64,000 nt of DNA from Caldilineaceae bacterium (GTDB lineage Bacteria > Chloroflexota > Anaerolineae > Caldilineales > Caldilineaceae): the NCBI GenBank assembly GCA_022842065.1, contig JALHQH010000062.1:4667-68666 (forward strand), written 5' to 3'. This document shows, piece by piece, positions 17,084-25,953 of the stretch. The notes below the pieces were generated by a model, which saw nothing but the letters and a program-made list of their open reading frames with translations, made no database searches and had not been told where the DNA came from. Position numbers and translations under genes: made by a program. Numbering within the stretch: the first letter of the stretch is position 1; each line of letters starts with the position of its first letter.

Positions 17084-17734
17084 GTGATCGTTCAATATCG
17101 CACACTGATTAATTCCCGATGGCATTTGATTTGGCAAACAGGTGGTTTTATCGCGGTGACCCGGTTGGTGTTAATCTTCCTTCTCAGCGCCTGTGGAACG
17201 GAGTCAGCGCCAAGTCCAGCGCTAACCGAATCGCCGCCCATCACCCTCGCTGCCCTTCCGGTCGGTGTAGGCCGGGGATTCCCATCGGTAGAAATTAACC
17301 AGGCTGAAGCTAACAATGTTGGTTTGCAGAAGGGCAACGTTGCGCCAAATTTTCGTCTCGTGTTAGCTGATGGCCGTCACCTTAGTTTACACGATTTGCG
17401 TGGTCAACCAGTGCTACTGAACTTTTGGGCAACCTGGTGCGGACCCTGTCGGCTGGAGATGCCGGAGATCGTCAGCCTGGCCGCAACCAATCCAGATGTG
17501 GTGGTGCTGGCGATTAATGTACAGGAGACGATAGAACAGATTCAACCTTTTGCGGAAGAATTCCAGATGACAGTGCCGGTTGTACGCGACACGAACGGCG
17601 AATTGCGCAATCTGTATGAAGTGCGTGGCATGCCTACCAGTGTCTTCATTGACCGCGATGGGGAAATTTTTACAATCTGGGTCGGCATGTTGACCATAGA
17701 GCTGCTACAGGAAATTGTGGCTGATCTGGCGTAA
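17084..17734 (+). CDS. TlpA/ResA-like thioredoxin-fold lipoprotein
   Basis: The 216-residue protein has an N-terminal hydrophobic segment ending in a lipobox-like LLSAC (Cys near residue 37), so it is probably tethered outside the cell membrane. The thioredoxin domain runs from about residue 85: APNFRLVLADGR, LLNFWATWCGPCRLEMPE (redox CGPC) and MPTSVFIDRDG (cis-Pro loop). Family members reduce disulfides in exported proteins or in cytochrome c maturation and take electrons from CcdA/DsbD. The start is GTG 17084 after AGGTTACA, a weak site. The neighbouring ccdA is only a fragment, so the electron donor must be elsewhere. Confidence 0.83.
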   Translation: MIVQYRTLINSRWHLIWQTGGFIAVTRLVLIFLLSACGTESAPSPALTESPPITLAALPVGVGRGFPSVEINQAEANNVGLQKGNVAPNFRLVLADGRHLSLHDLRGQPVLLNFWATWCGPCRLEMPEIVSLAATNPDVVVLAINVQETIEQIQPFAEEFQMTVPVVRDTNGELRNLYEVRGMPTSVFIDRDGEIFTIWVGMLTIELLQEIVADLA

Positions 17735-17857
17735 AAATCGCGTAGGTTCACTTTCGTACCAATGAGCCTCAAGAGGTAAGACTTTTCAGGGGACGAGAGT
17801 TACTGGTTGTGCTGTCCGTGCGTATAAATGATTGTAAATAAATTTGCACGCCTATCG

Positions 17858-19066
17858 CTATTGCGGGTCAACCATAAAAATTTCTGTCTCTGGGTAAAAT
17901 GCCTGCCAGGCAAACCAGAAGTGATCAAAGGCAACGACTTGCGTAAGCTGTTTGCCCACTAGGGGCCCGGCAATCGCTTCGCCAATCATATTCCAAGTGC
18001 TGCCCGTCTCTGTATCGTTGAAAGTGCCCTCTGCCGTTGCTTGAAAAGTCAACACCTGGTTCTCCACCTGGCGGTCGAAAACCACTGTGCTTCCCACATC
18101 ACGCCCTTGGTTGATGATGGCGGTATCCAAGGCGCTGCTCACCCCCTTCTTAAAAAAGATCACGATGGGGGTAGTGGCCAGCTCATCGTTGACAACCTCT
18201 TGTTTGGCCAGCTCAGAAAAGGCGTAGGCTTTGGTGCTCTCATTAAGACTGACGCCGACTACCCGTTCTGTCGCCGGCAACCGCGCATCTAACACCCCAT
18301 CATAAAGAAAGGGGCGCGCCGTACTATCATAGCCTTCATACGGGTTTCTCCCATAGGAACGGCTGAAGGCTGCCGGAATGGCCAACACTTCACCGGCAGG
18401 AAATGCCGCCGCAAAATCACCAAAACTCATGATCTGGCTGGGCAGGAAGTTCAGGCGCGTGCCGGTCAGTTCGCCGGCAATCGCCTCGCCCACTGCTTGC
18501 TGCCACCAAGTTTCCGTTTGTCGATCGTACATGATGAGATCGCTCTTGCGCAGTTTGCCGGTCGTGCCAAAGTCGAGTGTGCGGTCGCCGACCCGGCGGT
18601 CAAAGACAATGCTGGCATTACACAAGGGGCAAAAGGTAACCGTCACCGGTTGCCCATCCACCACATCGTTGACAATCTCATGCCAGATGAGAATTTCCAG
18701 CGGATAGGCGCGTGTTACGCCCCCATGGGCAAAAAAGAGCACCGGTGACTGTTCGGCGAGGCGTTCACCGGCGGCTTCAATGCTTTCAAAGGTTGGTTCG
18801 TCAATTGCCGGGATGCCATCCTTGGGGGGACCGCCCGATAGTACTTCTTCCCAATCAATGCTACGTCTGGTGAAATCAGTCTTCCAGCCGGTGGTGCTAA
18901 AAGGGGGCGGTTCGCTGGGCAGTAATTCGGGGGTCGCTTCTCCGGCGGTTGCATCGACGGGTGCTGCTGCCCCACTGGATTCAACCGGGGCCACCGGCTG
19001 CACAATACACCCGGCCAGCAGGATCAAGCAAGAGAACAGGAAGAAAACAACAGCGTTGATTTTCAT
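17858..19066 (-). CDS. DUF3179 domain lipoprotein
   Basis: The 402-residue protein has a signal peptide with lipobox LLAGC (Cys near residue 20), then a Pro/Ala/Glu-rich linker and a DUF3179 domain. Motifs include AYPLEILIWHEIVND, TFCPLCNASIVFDR, LDFGTTGKLRKSDLIMYDR and ETWWQQ, followed by a second similar half (VVFDRQVENQVLTF, STWNMIGEAIAGPLVGKQL). The function of DUF3179 is unknown. CxxC and His residues suggest metal binding, which is inference. It is convergent with the TlpA-like gene. Confidence 0.85.
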   Translation of the reverse strand: MKINAVVFFLFSCLILLAGCIVQPVAPVESSGAAAPVDATAGEATPELLPSEPPPFSTTGWKTDFTRRSIDWEEVLSGGPPKDGIPAIDEPTFESIEAAGERLAEQSPVLFFAHGGVTRAYPLEILIWHEIVNDVVDGQPVTVTFCPLCNASIVFDRRVGDRTLDFGTTGKLRKSDLIMYDRQTETWWQQAVGEAIAGELTGTRLNFLPSQIMSFGDFAAAFPAGEVLAIPAAFSRSYGRNPYEGYDSTARPFLYDGVLDARLPATERVVGVSLNESTKAYAFSELAKQEVVNDELATTPIVIFFKKGVSSALDTAIINQGRDVGSTVVFDRQVENQVLTFQATAEGTFNDTETGSTWNMIGEAIAGPLVGKQLTQVVAFDHFWFAWQAFYPETEIFMVDPQ

Positions 19067-19300
19067 AGGCTCCTCCAGATTAAGTGGTTTGAAATTTGTA
19101 CGACATCAGGCAGATCGTCCCAGCGCGAGGATATTTTCCTTCAGCACCACTATACGCTGCTTTGTCCAAAGCGTGTGTGTTTGAACTTACGCAAATAATA
19201 GACACATTATTTAAACATGGCACAATCTACCGCAGAACTCGATAGGGTGAGATGGTCCATGTTTAAGTGTCATCTCTATAAGGTGGCATAAAAAATCGGG

Positions 19301-19329
19301 TTGCGGCAATCTGCTCCTTCGTATACAAT
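19301..19329 (+). promoter_or_regulatory. Promoter of the 19.4-23.2 kb carbohydrate cluster
   Basis: TTGCGG (19301-19306), a 17-bp spacer and TACAAT (19324-19329) lie 40 bp before the ATG at 19369. No clear ribosome binding site precedes that ATG. Confidence 0.5.
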
Positions 19330-19368
19330 TTTTTTAGCAATCTTTCCCTAATCAAACTTAGATATCCT

Positions 19369-20937
19369 ATGCCTAAACTAAACAACGTCAACACCACCGA
19401 TATCCCCGCGGCGATTCGCCTGGGGTGCCAGACGATGCAAAATGTCTTCAACGCCGATGACAACAACATCCCCTTCTTTGGCTCGCGCGTGCGACCGGCG
19501 GCCAGGTTGAGCTTTAGCTGGGCGCACTCGGAAGCGCATGTGCCGGGCCGCCATCTCAACGCGCTGCTCAACGCCGAAGATGTGCTTGGCATCACGCTCG
19601 ATGAAGATGCGGTGGAAAAGCAGCTGGTCGCCGCGCTCTATGCCTACAGCGGATCGCTGCCCTTGCCGCTCAACCGCCAAACCATCGACGGGCCATTGGT
19701 CAACTTCATGACCCACAATGTGCGCGAAGGTTTCCATGCGCTCTACGCGCTGACCCACTTTCGCCACTCGACCGCGGCCCGCGCCATTGCCGAAAGTAGC
19801 ATCAACCAGATTCTTCACCTCTGGGATCCAGCAACAGGGTGGAACCGCCAACGTATCGAGGCGGAGTTAGGGCTGAAGCTGATCGACTCGACCTTTATCG
19901 TCGGGCTGGCGCGGGCACTGGGGCCGCTGGTCAAATTCTACCGGGTGACCGGTTATGCGCCGGCTTTACAACTGGCGCTGCTGCTCAAGGAAAAGTTGAT
20001 CAACGAGTTCTTCCTACCCAGCGGTGACTACAACCGCGAGACCTTTGGCACCCACACCCACTCGACCACCTGTGTCATGTCCTCCCTGGCCCAGTTGGCC
20101 GAATTGACCCGTGACGCCGGGTTGATCGAACGGGTGCGCGCCTTCTACGACAACGGCCTCTGGCAGATCCGCGACCAGTTGGGCTGGGTAATCGAAATGA
20201 GTGGCGACGACGCTGACCCCGACAAGGGCGAATGCAACAACACCGGCGACATTGTCGAAACCGCACTGATCCTGGGGCGCTGGGGCTATCCCCAATACTA
20301 TGGCGACGCCGAACGCATCGTGCGCACCCATCTGCTGCCGGCGCAATTGCGCGATACCAGCTTTATCGTTGACCCACCCAATCCTGCCAACGAAGATGGT
20401 AAGCGCGCTGTGGCCGCCCGTCATCTTGGTGCCTTTGGGTTTCCTGCCCCCTATGGCCATGAACCGGTGGGCGCTGATCATGTCAGCTTTAACATGGACA
20501 TTGTCGGCGGCGCGGTCGCCTCGCTCTGCGAAGTCTATCGAGAAATTACCCGTTTTGACGCGGCCGGCCACTGGGTAAACCTGCTCTTTGACCACGAAAC
20601 CGCCCACATTGTGGTTGAGTCGCCTTATACCCACGAGGGGCTGCGCATTCGGATCAAACAGCCGGGGCCGCTCTTTGTGCGCTTGCCAGGGTGGGTCTTA
20701 CCAGAGATGGTGCGCTGTGATGACTTGATTACAGCGTATTATTTTACGAACGGCTATCTCTGCATCCCCCAACCGCCGATCAACCGCCCCGTGCGGATCG
20801 ACTTCCCGCTGGTAGAGGAGACGATCACCCTGCAGCATCGCACCCGTGACATTCGGGTGTGCCTGCGTGGAGATGAAGTGCTGGCGATGGAGAACTTTGG
20901 GGCTGATTTGACCTTTTTTGATGAGTTGCCGGTATAA
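19369..20937 (+). CDS. Six-hairpin glycosidase-like protein (possible GH127-type hydrolase)
   Basis: The 522-residue cytoplasmic protein has no signal peptide. Helical repeat segments rich in Trp, His and Tyr (SWAHSEAHVPGRHLN, THSTTCVMSSLAQLA, DKGECNNTGDIVETALILGRWGYPQYY) and a beta-rich C-terminus (LRIRIKQPGPLFVRLPGW) resemble the (alpha/alpha)6 plus beta-sandwich layout of GH127-like beta-L-arabinofuranosidases. I cannot point to their catalytic Cys/Glu set with certainty. It starts a plus-strand group with a rhamnonate-dehydratase-like enzyme and a PhyH-type oxygenase, which supports a sugar role. Confidence 0.6.
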   Translation: MPKLNNVNTTDIPAAIRLGCQTMQNVFNADDNNIPFFGSRVRPAARLSFSWAHSEAHVPGRHLNALLNAEDVLGITLDEDAVEKQLVAALYAYSGSLPLPLNRQTIDGPLVNFMTHNVREGFHALYALTHFRHSTAARAIAESSINQILHLWDPATGWNRQRIEAELGLKLIDSTFIVGLARALGPLVKFYRVTGYAPALQLALLLKEKLINEFFLPSGDYNRETFGTHTHSTTCVMSSLAQLAELTRDAGLIERVRAFYDNGLWQIRDQLGWVIEMSGDDADPDKGECNNTGDIVETALILGRWGYPQYYGDAERIVRTHLLPAQLRDTSFIVDPPNPANEDGKRAVAARHLGAFGFPAPYGHEPVGADHVSFNMDIVGGAVASLCEVYREITRFDAAGHWVNLLFDHETAHIVVESPYTHEGLRIRIKQPGPLFVRLPGWVLPEMVRCDDLITAYYFTNGYLCIPQPPINRPVRIDFPLVEETITLQHRTRDIRVCLRGDEVLAMENFGADLTFFDELPV

Positions 20938-20940
20938 ACA

Positions 20941-21052
20941 AATGCTCGTTCCAACCGTCTCGGTTGGAATGCAGGTAGGACGCTCCGCGTCCCCTGGACG
21001 CGGAGCGTCCCAACGGCATAACTACGCGGAGCGTAGTTACGAGCACATGAGA
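20941..21052. repeat. Nested palindromic repeats of the GGACGC/GCGTCC family
   Basis: Short inverted pairs (CCAACCGTCTCGGTTGG; GGACGCTCCGCGTCC; GGACGCGGAGCGTCC; CTACGCGGAGCGTAG) sit between ATGCTCGTTCC and ACGAGCAC. Relatives occur near 8490 and at 22241-22334. Confidence 0.7.
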
Positions 21053-21069
21053 AAGGAATTGCACGCGCA

Positions 21070-22233
21070 ATGAAAATTACCGAGATTCGCACGTCGCGGC
21101 TCACCCCGCCGCCGCATGAGAGCAAGACCAAGGCGCGCCGCCCCTCGTGGTGGGTGGAGAGCGAAGTCGCCAACCCGATGTCGCGCTACCCCAAAGTCAA
21201 GCGCCACCGCGAACTGTGGCTGCCCAAGTGGGAGAGCGTCTGGTGCCAGGTCACCGCCGAAGATGGCACGACTGGCTATGGCATGACCTCGCATGGCCGC
21301 GCCGTCGCCGCAGTGATCGAAGATCATCTGGCCCCGCAACTGGTGGGGGAGGATTGTTTTGCCACCGAAAAGATCGCCGACATGATGTTCCGCATGACCA
21401 AACCCTATGGCTCGACGGGTTTGGCCGCCTATGCGGTCAGCGCGGTCGATCTGGCCCTGTGGGATCTGCGCGGTAAATTGTTGGGGCAACCGGTCTATCA
21501 ACTGCTGGGCGGCAAACAGAAGGAGCGCATCTTCTGTTACGCCACCGGCAATGATGTGGACTGGTATCAAGAGTTGGGCTTTCGCGGCTTCAAACTGGCC
21601 TGCCCCTATGGCCCGGCGGATGGCTGGGAGGGCATCCGCAAAAATGAGGCGTTTGTGGCCAAAACGCGCGAGCAGATCGGCGACGACTGTGAGCTGATGC
21701 TCGACTGTTGGATGGCCTTTGATGTGGAGTACACCGTGCGGCTGGCCGAAACCCTGCGCCCCTATCGGCTGAAGTGGCTGGAAGAGTGCCTGATGCCCGA
21801 GGATCTCGATGCGCACGTGGCGTTACGGCAACGGCTGCCCTGGCAAACGCTAGCCACCGGCGAACATTGGTATACCCATGTGCCCTTTCAGTGGGCCGTC
21901 GCGCACAAGGTCACCGATATTTTGCAGCCCGACATTCAGTGGTGTGGTGGCGTCTCCACCTGTCAGAAGATCGCCGCCGCGGCCGATGCGGGTGGCGTCA
22001 GTGTGATTTTGCATGGCGGCGGCAACAGCGCCTATGGCCAACACTTTAGCATCGCCACCCCCGCCGTGCCCTGGCTCGAATGTTTTGTCGGCACCGCCCC
22101 CGGTGTCCCCCTGTCCGAAGGGTGGCAGCTCCCCGGCCAGGCCACCCCCCTGGATGGCTGGTTAACCCCCAACGACGCCCCCGGCTTCGGCCTGGAACTG
22201 CCGATCCAATGGTTTTCGCCTTTCTTTGGTTAA
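21070..22233 (+). CDS. rhmD: L-rhamnonate dehydratase-like enolase-superfamily enzyme
   Basis: The 387-residue protein is close in layout to L-rhamnonate dehydratase (mandelate racemase subgroup). It has the long N-terminal loop with SRYPKVKRHRELW, then GLAAYAVSAVDLALWDLRGKLLGQPVYQLLGG, the metal ligands in LMLDCWMAFD (Asp) and KWLEECLMPED (Glu), TGEHWYTH (Glu and His), and the catalytic-His segment VILHGGGN. The reaction would remove water from L-rhamnonate or a related 6-deoxy/hexonic acid to give a 2-keto-3-deoxy acid. It stands between a glycosidase-like gene and a PhyH-like gene. The exact acid is not proven by sequence. Confidence 0.8.
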   Translation: MKITEIRTSRLTPPPHESKTKARRPSWWVESEVANPMSRYPKVKRHRELWLPKWESVWCQVTAEDGTTGYGMTSHGRAVAAVIEDHLAPQLVGEDCFATEKIADMMFRMTKPYGSTGLAAYAVSAVDLALWDLRGKLLGQPVYQLLGGKQKERIFCYATGNDVDWYQELGFRGFKLACPYGPADGWEGIRKNEAFVAKTREQIGDDCELMLDCWMAFDVEYTVRLAETLRPYRLKWLEECLMPEDLDAHVALRQRLPWQTLATGEHWYTHVPFQWAVAHKVTDILQPDIQWCGGVSTCQKIAAAADAGGVSVILHGGGNSAYGQHFSIATPAVPWLECFVGTAPGVPLSEGWQLPGQATPLDGWLTPNDAPGFGLELPIQWFSPFFG

Positions 22234-22240
22234 GCAAGGC

Positions 22241-22334
22241 TGGTTCCCACGCTGAGCGTGGGAACCCCTGTGGGACGCTCTGCGTCCCGAGACGCGGTGC
22301 GTCTCAAACCGCATTCCACGCGGAGCGTGGAACG
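22241..22334. repeat. Palindromic repeat cluster, GGTTCCCACGCTGAGCGTGG type
   Basis: GGTTCCCACGCTGAGCGTGGGAACC (22241-22265), GGGACGCTCTGCGTCCC, GAGACGCGGTGCGTCTC and TTCCACGCGGAGCGTGGAA follow in series. They separate two co-oriented genes. Confidence 0.75.
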
Positions 22335-22366
22335 AGTACTGATCAATCTATAAAGGAACCAATCCC

Positions 22367-23164
22367 ATGTCCACCTATCTCGCCGGCCAAACGGCCAGCC
22401 CGGAACAGATCGAAAGCTGGGTCGAACAGTTTCACCAAGATGGCTATCTCTTTCTGGAAAATGTGCTGCCACCGGATTTGTGCGCCGAATTGCGCGCCGA
22501 TCTCGACTGGGCGCTGGAACACAACCCGAATGGCCACAATGCCAGCAACAGCAAGTTGATCCTGGCCCATCGCCTCTTTGAGACCAGCCCGGCCAACGTC
22601 CGCCTGTTTGATCTGGAGCCGATTGTCAGCCTGGCCGAAGCACTGATCGCGCCCAACTGCCATGTGATCCACAACAACTCCTTCAAAACGCCCACCGGCT
22701 TTGGCATCGACACCTGGCACCAGGATGACGCCCCCCACTACCTGGTGACCGAAGGTGAACCGCCCAAAAATGTGCGACTGCCTGTGCTCTTCTTCACCGC
22801 CAACTACTACCTCACCGATGTCACCGAGCCAGCCAATGGCGGCACCGAAGTGATCCCCGGTTCCCATCTCTTCGGCGCGCCATGTCCCCCGGTGATCGAA
22901 GGCACCCAGTGGGAGAGCCAGGTGCGCTATAACTGTGGCGGTGCCGGCAGCGTGGTCCTCTTCAACAATCAAGTTTGGCATCGTGGTGGCCCTAACAAAA
23001 GTGAGCGTACGCGTTACATTACCCAGGTTACCTACGCCCGGCGCATCATCGGCCACAAGTATTATCCCTTTATGAACTACCAGATGCCCGAACATGTTTA
23101 CCAGGATGCTGACCCGCGCTTGAAGCGGCTGCTGGGTTTCTTGCCCCATGGGGCGTATGGGTGA
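22367..23164 (+). CDS. Phytanoyl-CoA dioxygenase (PhyH) family Fe(II)/2-oxoglutarate oxygenase
   Basis: The 265-residue protein has the PhyH facial triad: H-x-D in TWHQDDAP near residue 122 and a distal His in VWHRGG near residue 206, followed by an Arg-containing segment (SERTRYITQVTY). N-terminal FHQDGYLFLENVLPPDLCAELR is typical. Such enzymes hydroxylate small molecules using 2-oxoglutarate and O2; the substrate is unknown. AAAGGAACCAATCCC precedes the ATG. It appears to end the transcription unit begun at 19369. A decayed copy of its 3' part lies at 23945-24030. Confidence 0.85.
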   Translation: MSTYLAGQTASPEQIESWVEQFHQDGYLFLENVLPPDLCAELRADLDWALEHNPNGHNASNSKLILAHRLFETSPANVRLFDLEPIVSLAEALIAPNCHVIHNNSFKTPTGFGIDTWHQDDAPHYLVTEGEPPKNVRLPVLFFTANYYLTDVTEPANGGTEVIPGSHLFGAPCPPVIEGTQWESQVRYNCGGAGSVVLFNNQVWHRGGPNKSERTRYITQVTYARRIIGHKYYPFMNYQMPEHVYQDADPRLKRLLGFLPHGAYG

Positions 23165-23310
23165 TGGGGCGCGTCGCACTGTTGCGACAACACCTGATTC
23201 TGGGTTGATTATTGTGCCACCGCATAGGGCGGATTTTTGAGGCGTAGGCGCACTTTGTGTACAGCCGCACAGAAGAGCTCAGGCGACAGGTTGAGCTGAT
23301 TAGAAAGAAA

Positions 23311-23359
23311 CAGATAGTGCGCTGCGCCTCTATACCAAAAGGGCGCAGCGCACTATCTG
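23311..23359 (-). repeat. 18-bp perfect hairpin after the HTH antitoxin gene
   Basis: CAGATAGTGCGCTGCGCC (23311-23328) pairs exactly with 23342-23359. It lies where a PIN-toxin gene would be expected downstream of the antitoxin. Confidence 0.75.
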
Positions 23360-23397
23360 GGAAAAGGATTAGATTCCATATAACCCATCTGCATTTC

Positions 23398-23832
23398 CTA
23401 CGCCTCTGCTACCAGCGCATCAAGAGTGGCTTCTCGCTCCCGATCGATAGTGGTTTTATAGGCAATCACATCTTCCTGCCGAATTCGTCTATGTTTGCCA
23501 ACTTTTCGATATGGGATGCGGCCTTCTTCAAGTAACTTGATGAGAAATGGGCGGGAAACATTTAGCAGATCCGCGGCTTCCACGGTCGTGAGTTCAGCAT
23601 TTTCTGAAATCAAGGTGATGCCACGTCTAGATGCCATCGTATCCAGAATATCCACCAATAGTGCAACGGCTCCCGCCGGCAGTTCTATCGCTTGCTCCTG
23701 CTCTGCATCCGTTACATGCATGCGCAAAGGGCGGTCAGTGGCGGTGTAGCGAGCTAGCAACCGACCGGAGGTACTCGCTCGCGCGGCATCATCTGCGGTT
23801 GGCGGAAGCTGTCTCTGCATAATGTCATTCAT
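23398..23832 (-). CDS. Excisionase-type HTH antitoxin (VapB-like, of PIN toxins), truncated by an amber codon
   Basis: The 144-residue protein has a MerR/excisionase-like HTH (TTVEAADLLNVSRPFLIKLL, then EEGRIPYRKVGKHRRI) near residues 85-125 and ends LVAEA. In relatives as I know them the sequence continues with QE-hydrophobic residues before a PIN-domain toxin gene. Here the frame after the TAG reads EMQMGYMESNPFPR and then stops, so CAG to TAG is a likely mutation. No PIN gene follows; a hairpin repeat lies there instead. The start is ATG 23832 after AAGGAGAGCAAATG-type spacing. It is a likely orphan antitoxin. Confidence 0.7.
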   Translation of the reverse strand: MNDIMQRQLPPTADDAARASTSGRLLARYTATDRPLRMHVTDAEQEQAIELPAGAVALLVDILDTMASRRGITLISENAELTTVEAADLLNVSRPFLIKLLEEGRIPYRKVGKHRRIRQEDVIAYKTTIDREREATLDALVAEA

Positions 23833-23944
23833 TTGCTCTCCTTTTCTTCCTTACTTGATCATACCTCTACCATAGCAGATAAATGCTTTAAATGAAATTA
23901 GTGAAATATGTGCAATGATGTGAAGCATCGATAATCAAGTCTCC

Positions 23945-24030
23945 ACTGGGGTGGCCCTAATAAAGTGAGCGCACGCGCTATATCATCTAGGTCACCTATG
24001 CCCGGCGCATTATCGGTCACAAGTACTCAG
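23945..24030 (+). pseudogene. Fragment of the PhyH-type dioxygenase gene
   Basis: This 86-bp stretch matches 22980-23065 inside the dioxygenase gene (GGTGGCCCTAA, GTGAGCG.ACGCG, GGTCACCTATGCCCGGCGCAT), with scattered substitutions and a one-base deletion. No other part of the gene remains. Confidence 0.75.
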
Positions 24031-24621
24031 CAATTATCAATTTGCAATCGGAACCAGTGTACGGCGCATCCCCCGCAAGGGCGCGTCGCATACTTGCGCG
24101 TCCACGGGCGTACCCGACGCGTGTACTCGTCGCGGTTTCCCGATGCGCAGCACAGTTCTTATGTGCCCGTTCGCATCAGGGGATGCTCACTACACGTTTC
24201 CATAGCGAATTTTCAAAGTGGGTCAACGATAGTCAGTAGAGCGCAATCTTGCGCAGCATGGTGGGTGACCTGCCGCCAGTCACGGACTGGCTAGGCACAG
24301 CGTGTTATGGTCTACTTCTCTGTCCAATTGCACCCTACAATTGTACCTTTCGCCTATATCTATATTTATATTCACCCAGGCTGATCCCCAGTAGACTGCC
24401 TTATGATCGTACGCGCGATGGTTCACTGCCGGCCAGTTGACTTTTCGCAAGGCGATTAAACACCAGTGCCCCCAGCACTTTGCTGTTGCCCAAAGCACAT
24501 TCCTACTCTTCACTGCGCTTGTCTGTCTCCCTGTCACCAATGGGCTAAGCAATGGGCAAATGATTTGGTCGCGTCTGCGGTGTCAACTGGCCGCCTATGA
24601 TAGAAGAAAGATCGTCATCTT
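24031..24621. other. Gene-free stretch before the AI-2E permease genes
   Basis: I see no coding signal. A GCATCAGGGGATGC palindrome at 24173-24186 is related to one at 16769-16782 (GCGCATCAGGGGATGCGC). Confidence 0.5.
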
Positions 24622-25953
24622 ATGCCGCATAGCGTTAAGGTGCTTGAAAATGGCAACACTCCGGCGACCCTCCTCGGGCCTGAGCGCTTATCCCCTAAAT
24701 GGACGCCGCGTGCCGTGGTGTTGGCCACCGTCATGGCGGTTGCGATTGGGCTTGGCTTTCTCCTGCTCTATCGCTTTTACATGATTGTGTTTCTCTTTTT
24801 TGTGGGCTTTAGCCTGGCCACGGCGTTGAAACCGCTAGCGCTTTGGCTGCAACGACGCAAGCTGCCCGTGGCACTGGGGATCATTCCCATCTATTTAGTG
24901 GGCATCTCGGCGCTGGTAGGGTTGTTTTCGATGATTAGCCCGGCGGTGGGCACCCAACTGGTGGCGGTAATTGAGGAGCTACCCACGTATTATGCGTCGT
25001 TGCGGGGCTATCTACAAACTTCGCCGAATGGCATTTTGCAGTCACTGGGCGGTTTCCTGCCGAGTGACTTAACCTTGCCCATGCGCCAGATGTCAGCCGT
25101 CGCGACCGCGGAAACGGTCGATCCGATTGGTATGTTAGGCGAGGCCGTTGGCAACACCTCTAAGGTCATCTTTTTGTTGATCGGCGTTTTCTTGATTGCC
25201 TATTACTGGTTGATCGAGGGCGAGATGATCATCCGGCGCTTGCTCTTGCGCACCCGGCTGGAAAAGCGCGAGGGGCTGCGCAACCTTATTACCGAAATTG
25301 AAGACAAGATCGGCGCCTATTTCCGTGGTCAGTTCTTGCTCTGTCTGATCATTGGCGCGCTTTCCCTGATTGCCTTTTTGATCATTGGGGTGCCCCATGC
25401 GCTGACGCTGGCGCTGATTAGTGGGATTACCGAGGCCGTGCCCGTGCTGGGGCCGACAATAGGCGCGATACCAGCCATTCTGTTCACCCTGGCGATTGCG
25501 CCGGAGAAAGCGTTGTGGGTCGTTCTCGCGTTGGTGGTGATTCAAAGTGTGGAAAATCATCTGCTGGTGCCCCAGGTCATGGACCGCTCGGTTGGCGTTC
25601 ATCCCCTGGTCACGATTCTGGCCATCGCGGCCTTTGGCCTGCTGTTTGGCATTGTCGGTGCCATTCTGGCGATTCCTCTGGCCGCCATTCTGCAAATCCT
25701 CATGCAACGGCTCTTCTTTTCGGTGGCCGCGGTCGAAGAGAGTGCTGATGCGAACATTGCCGAGCAAACCCCGGTCCGCAACCGGTTTGCGGTCTTGCGC
25801 TTAGAGGCAGAAGATCTGGCGCAGGATGTGCGCAAACAGGTGCGCAAGCGGGGGAACGATACGGGGACAGCCAAGGTCGAAGAGGCGGAAGATCTGATTG
25901 AAACGGTGGCGCTTAATTTGCAAGGGTATCTGCTGCAAAAGGAAAGTGCCTGA
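24622..25953 (+). CDS. AI-2E family permease (first of a tandem pair)
   Basis: The 443-residue integral membrane protein has about eight hydrophobic segments. It carries the AI-2E (UPF0118/TqsA/PerM) hallmarks: an N-terminal helix pair (VVLATVMAVAIGLGFLLLYR), LIGVFLIAYYWLIEGE, and a second half with GAYFRGQFLLCLIIGALSLI, GVPHALTLALISGITEAVP and LVVIQSVENHLLVPQVMDRS. Members export signals or act as Na+/H+ antiporters; the substrate is unknown here. The acidic and basic C-terminal tail of about 70 residues is cytoplasmic. Its stop overlaps the start of the next gene (TGATG). Confidence 0.87.
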   Translation: MPHSVKVLENGNTPATLLGPERLSPKWTPRAVVLATVMAVAIGLGFLLLYRFYMIVFLFFVGFSLATALKPLALWLQRRKLPVALGIIPIYLVGISALVGLFSMISPAVGTQLVAVIEELPTYYASLRGYLQTSPNGILQSLGGFLPSDLTLPMRQMSAVATAETVDPIGMLGEAVGNTSKVIFLLIGVFLIAYYWLIEGEMIIRRLLLRTRLEKREGLRNLITEIEDKIGAYFRGQFLLCLIIGALSLIAFLIIGVPHALTLALISGITEAVPVLGPTIGAIPAILFTLAIAPEKALWVVLALVVIQSVENHLLVPQVMDRSVGVHPLVTILAIAAFGLLFGIVGAILAIPLAAILQILMQRLFFSVAAVEESADANIAEQTPVRNRFAVLRLEAEDLAQDVRKQVRKRGNDTGTAKVEEAEDLIETVALNLQGYLLQKESA

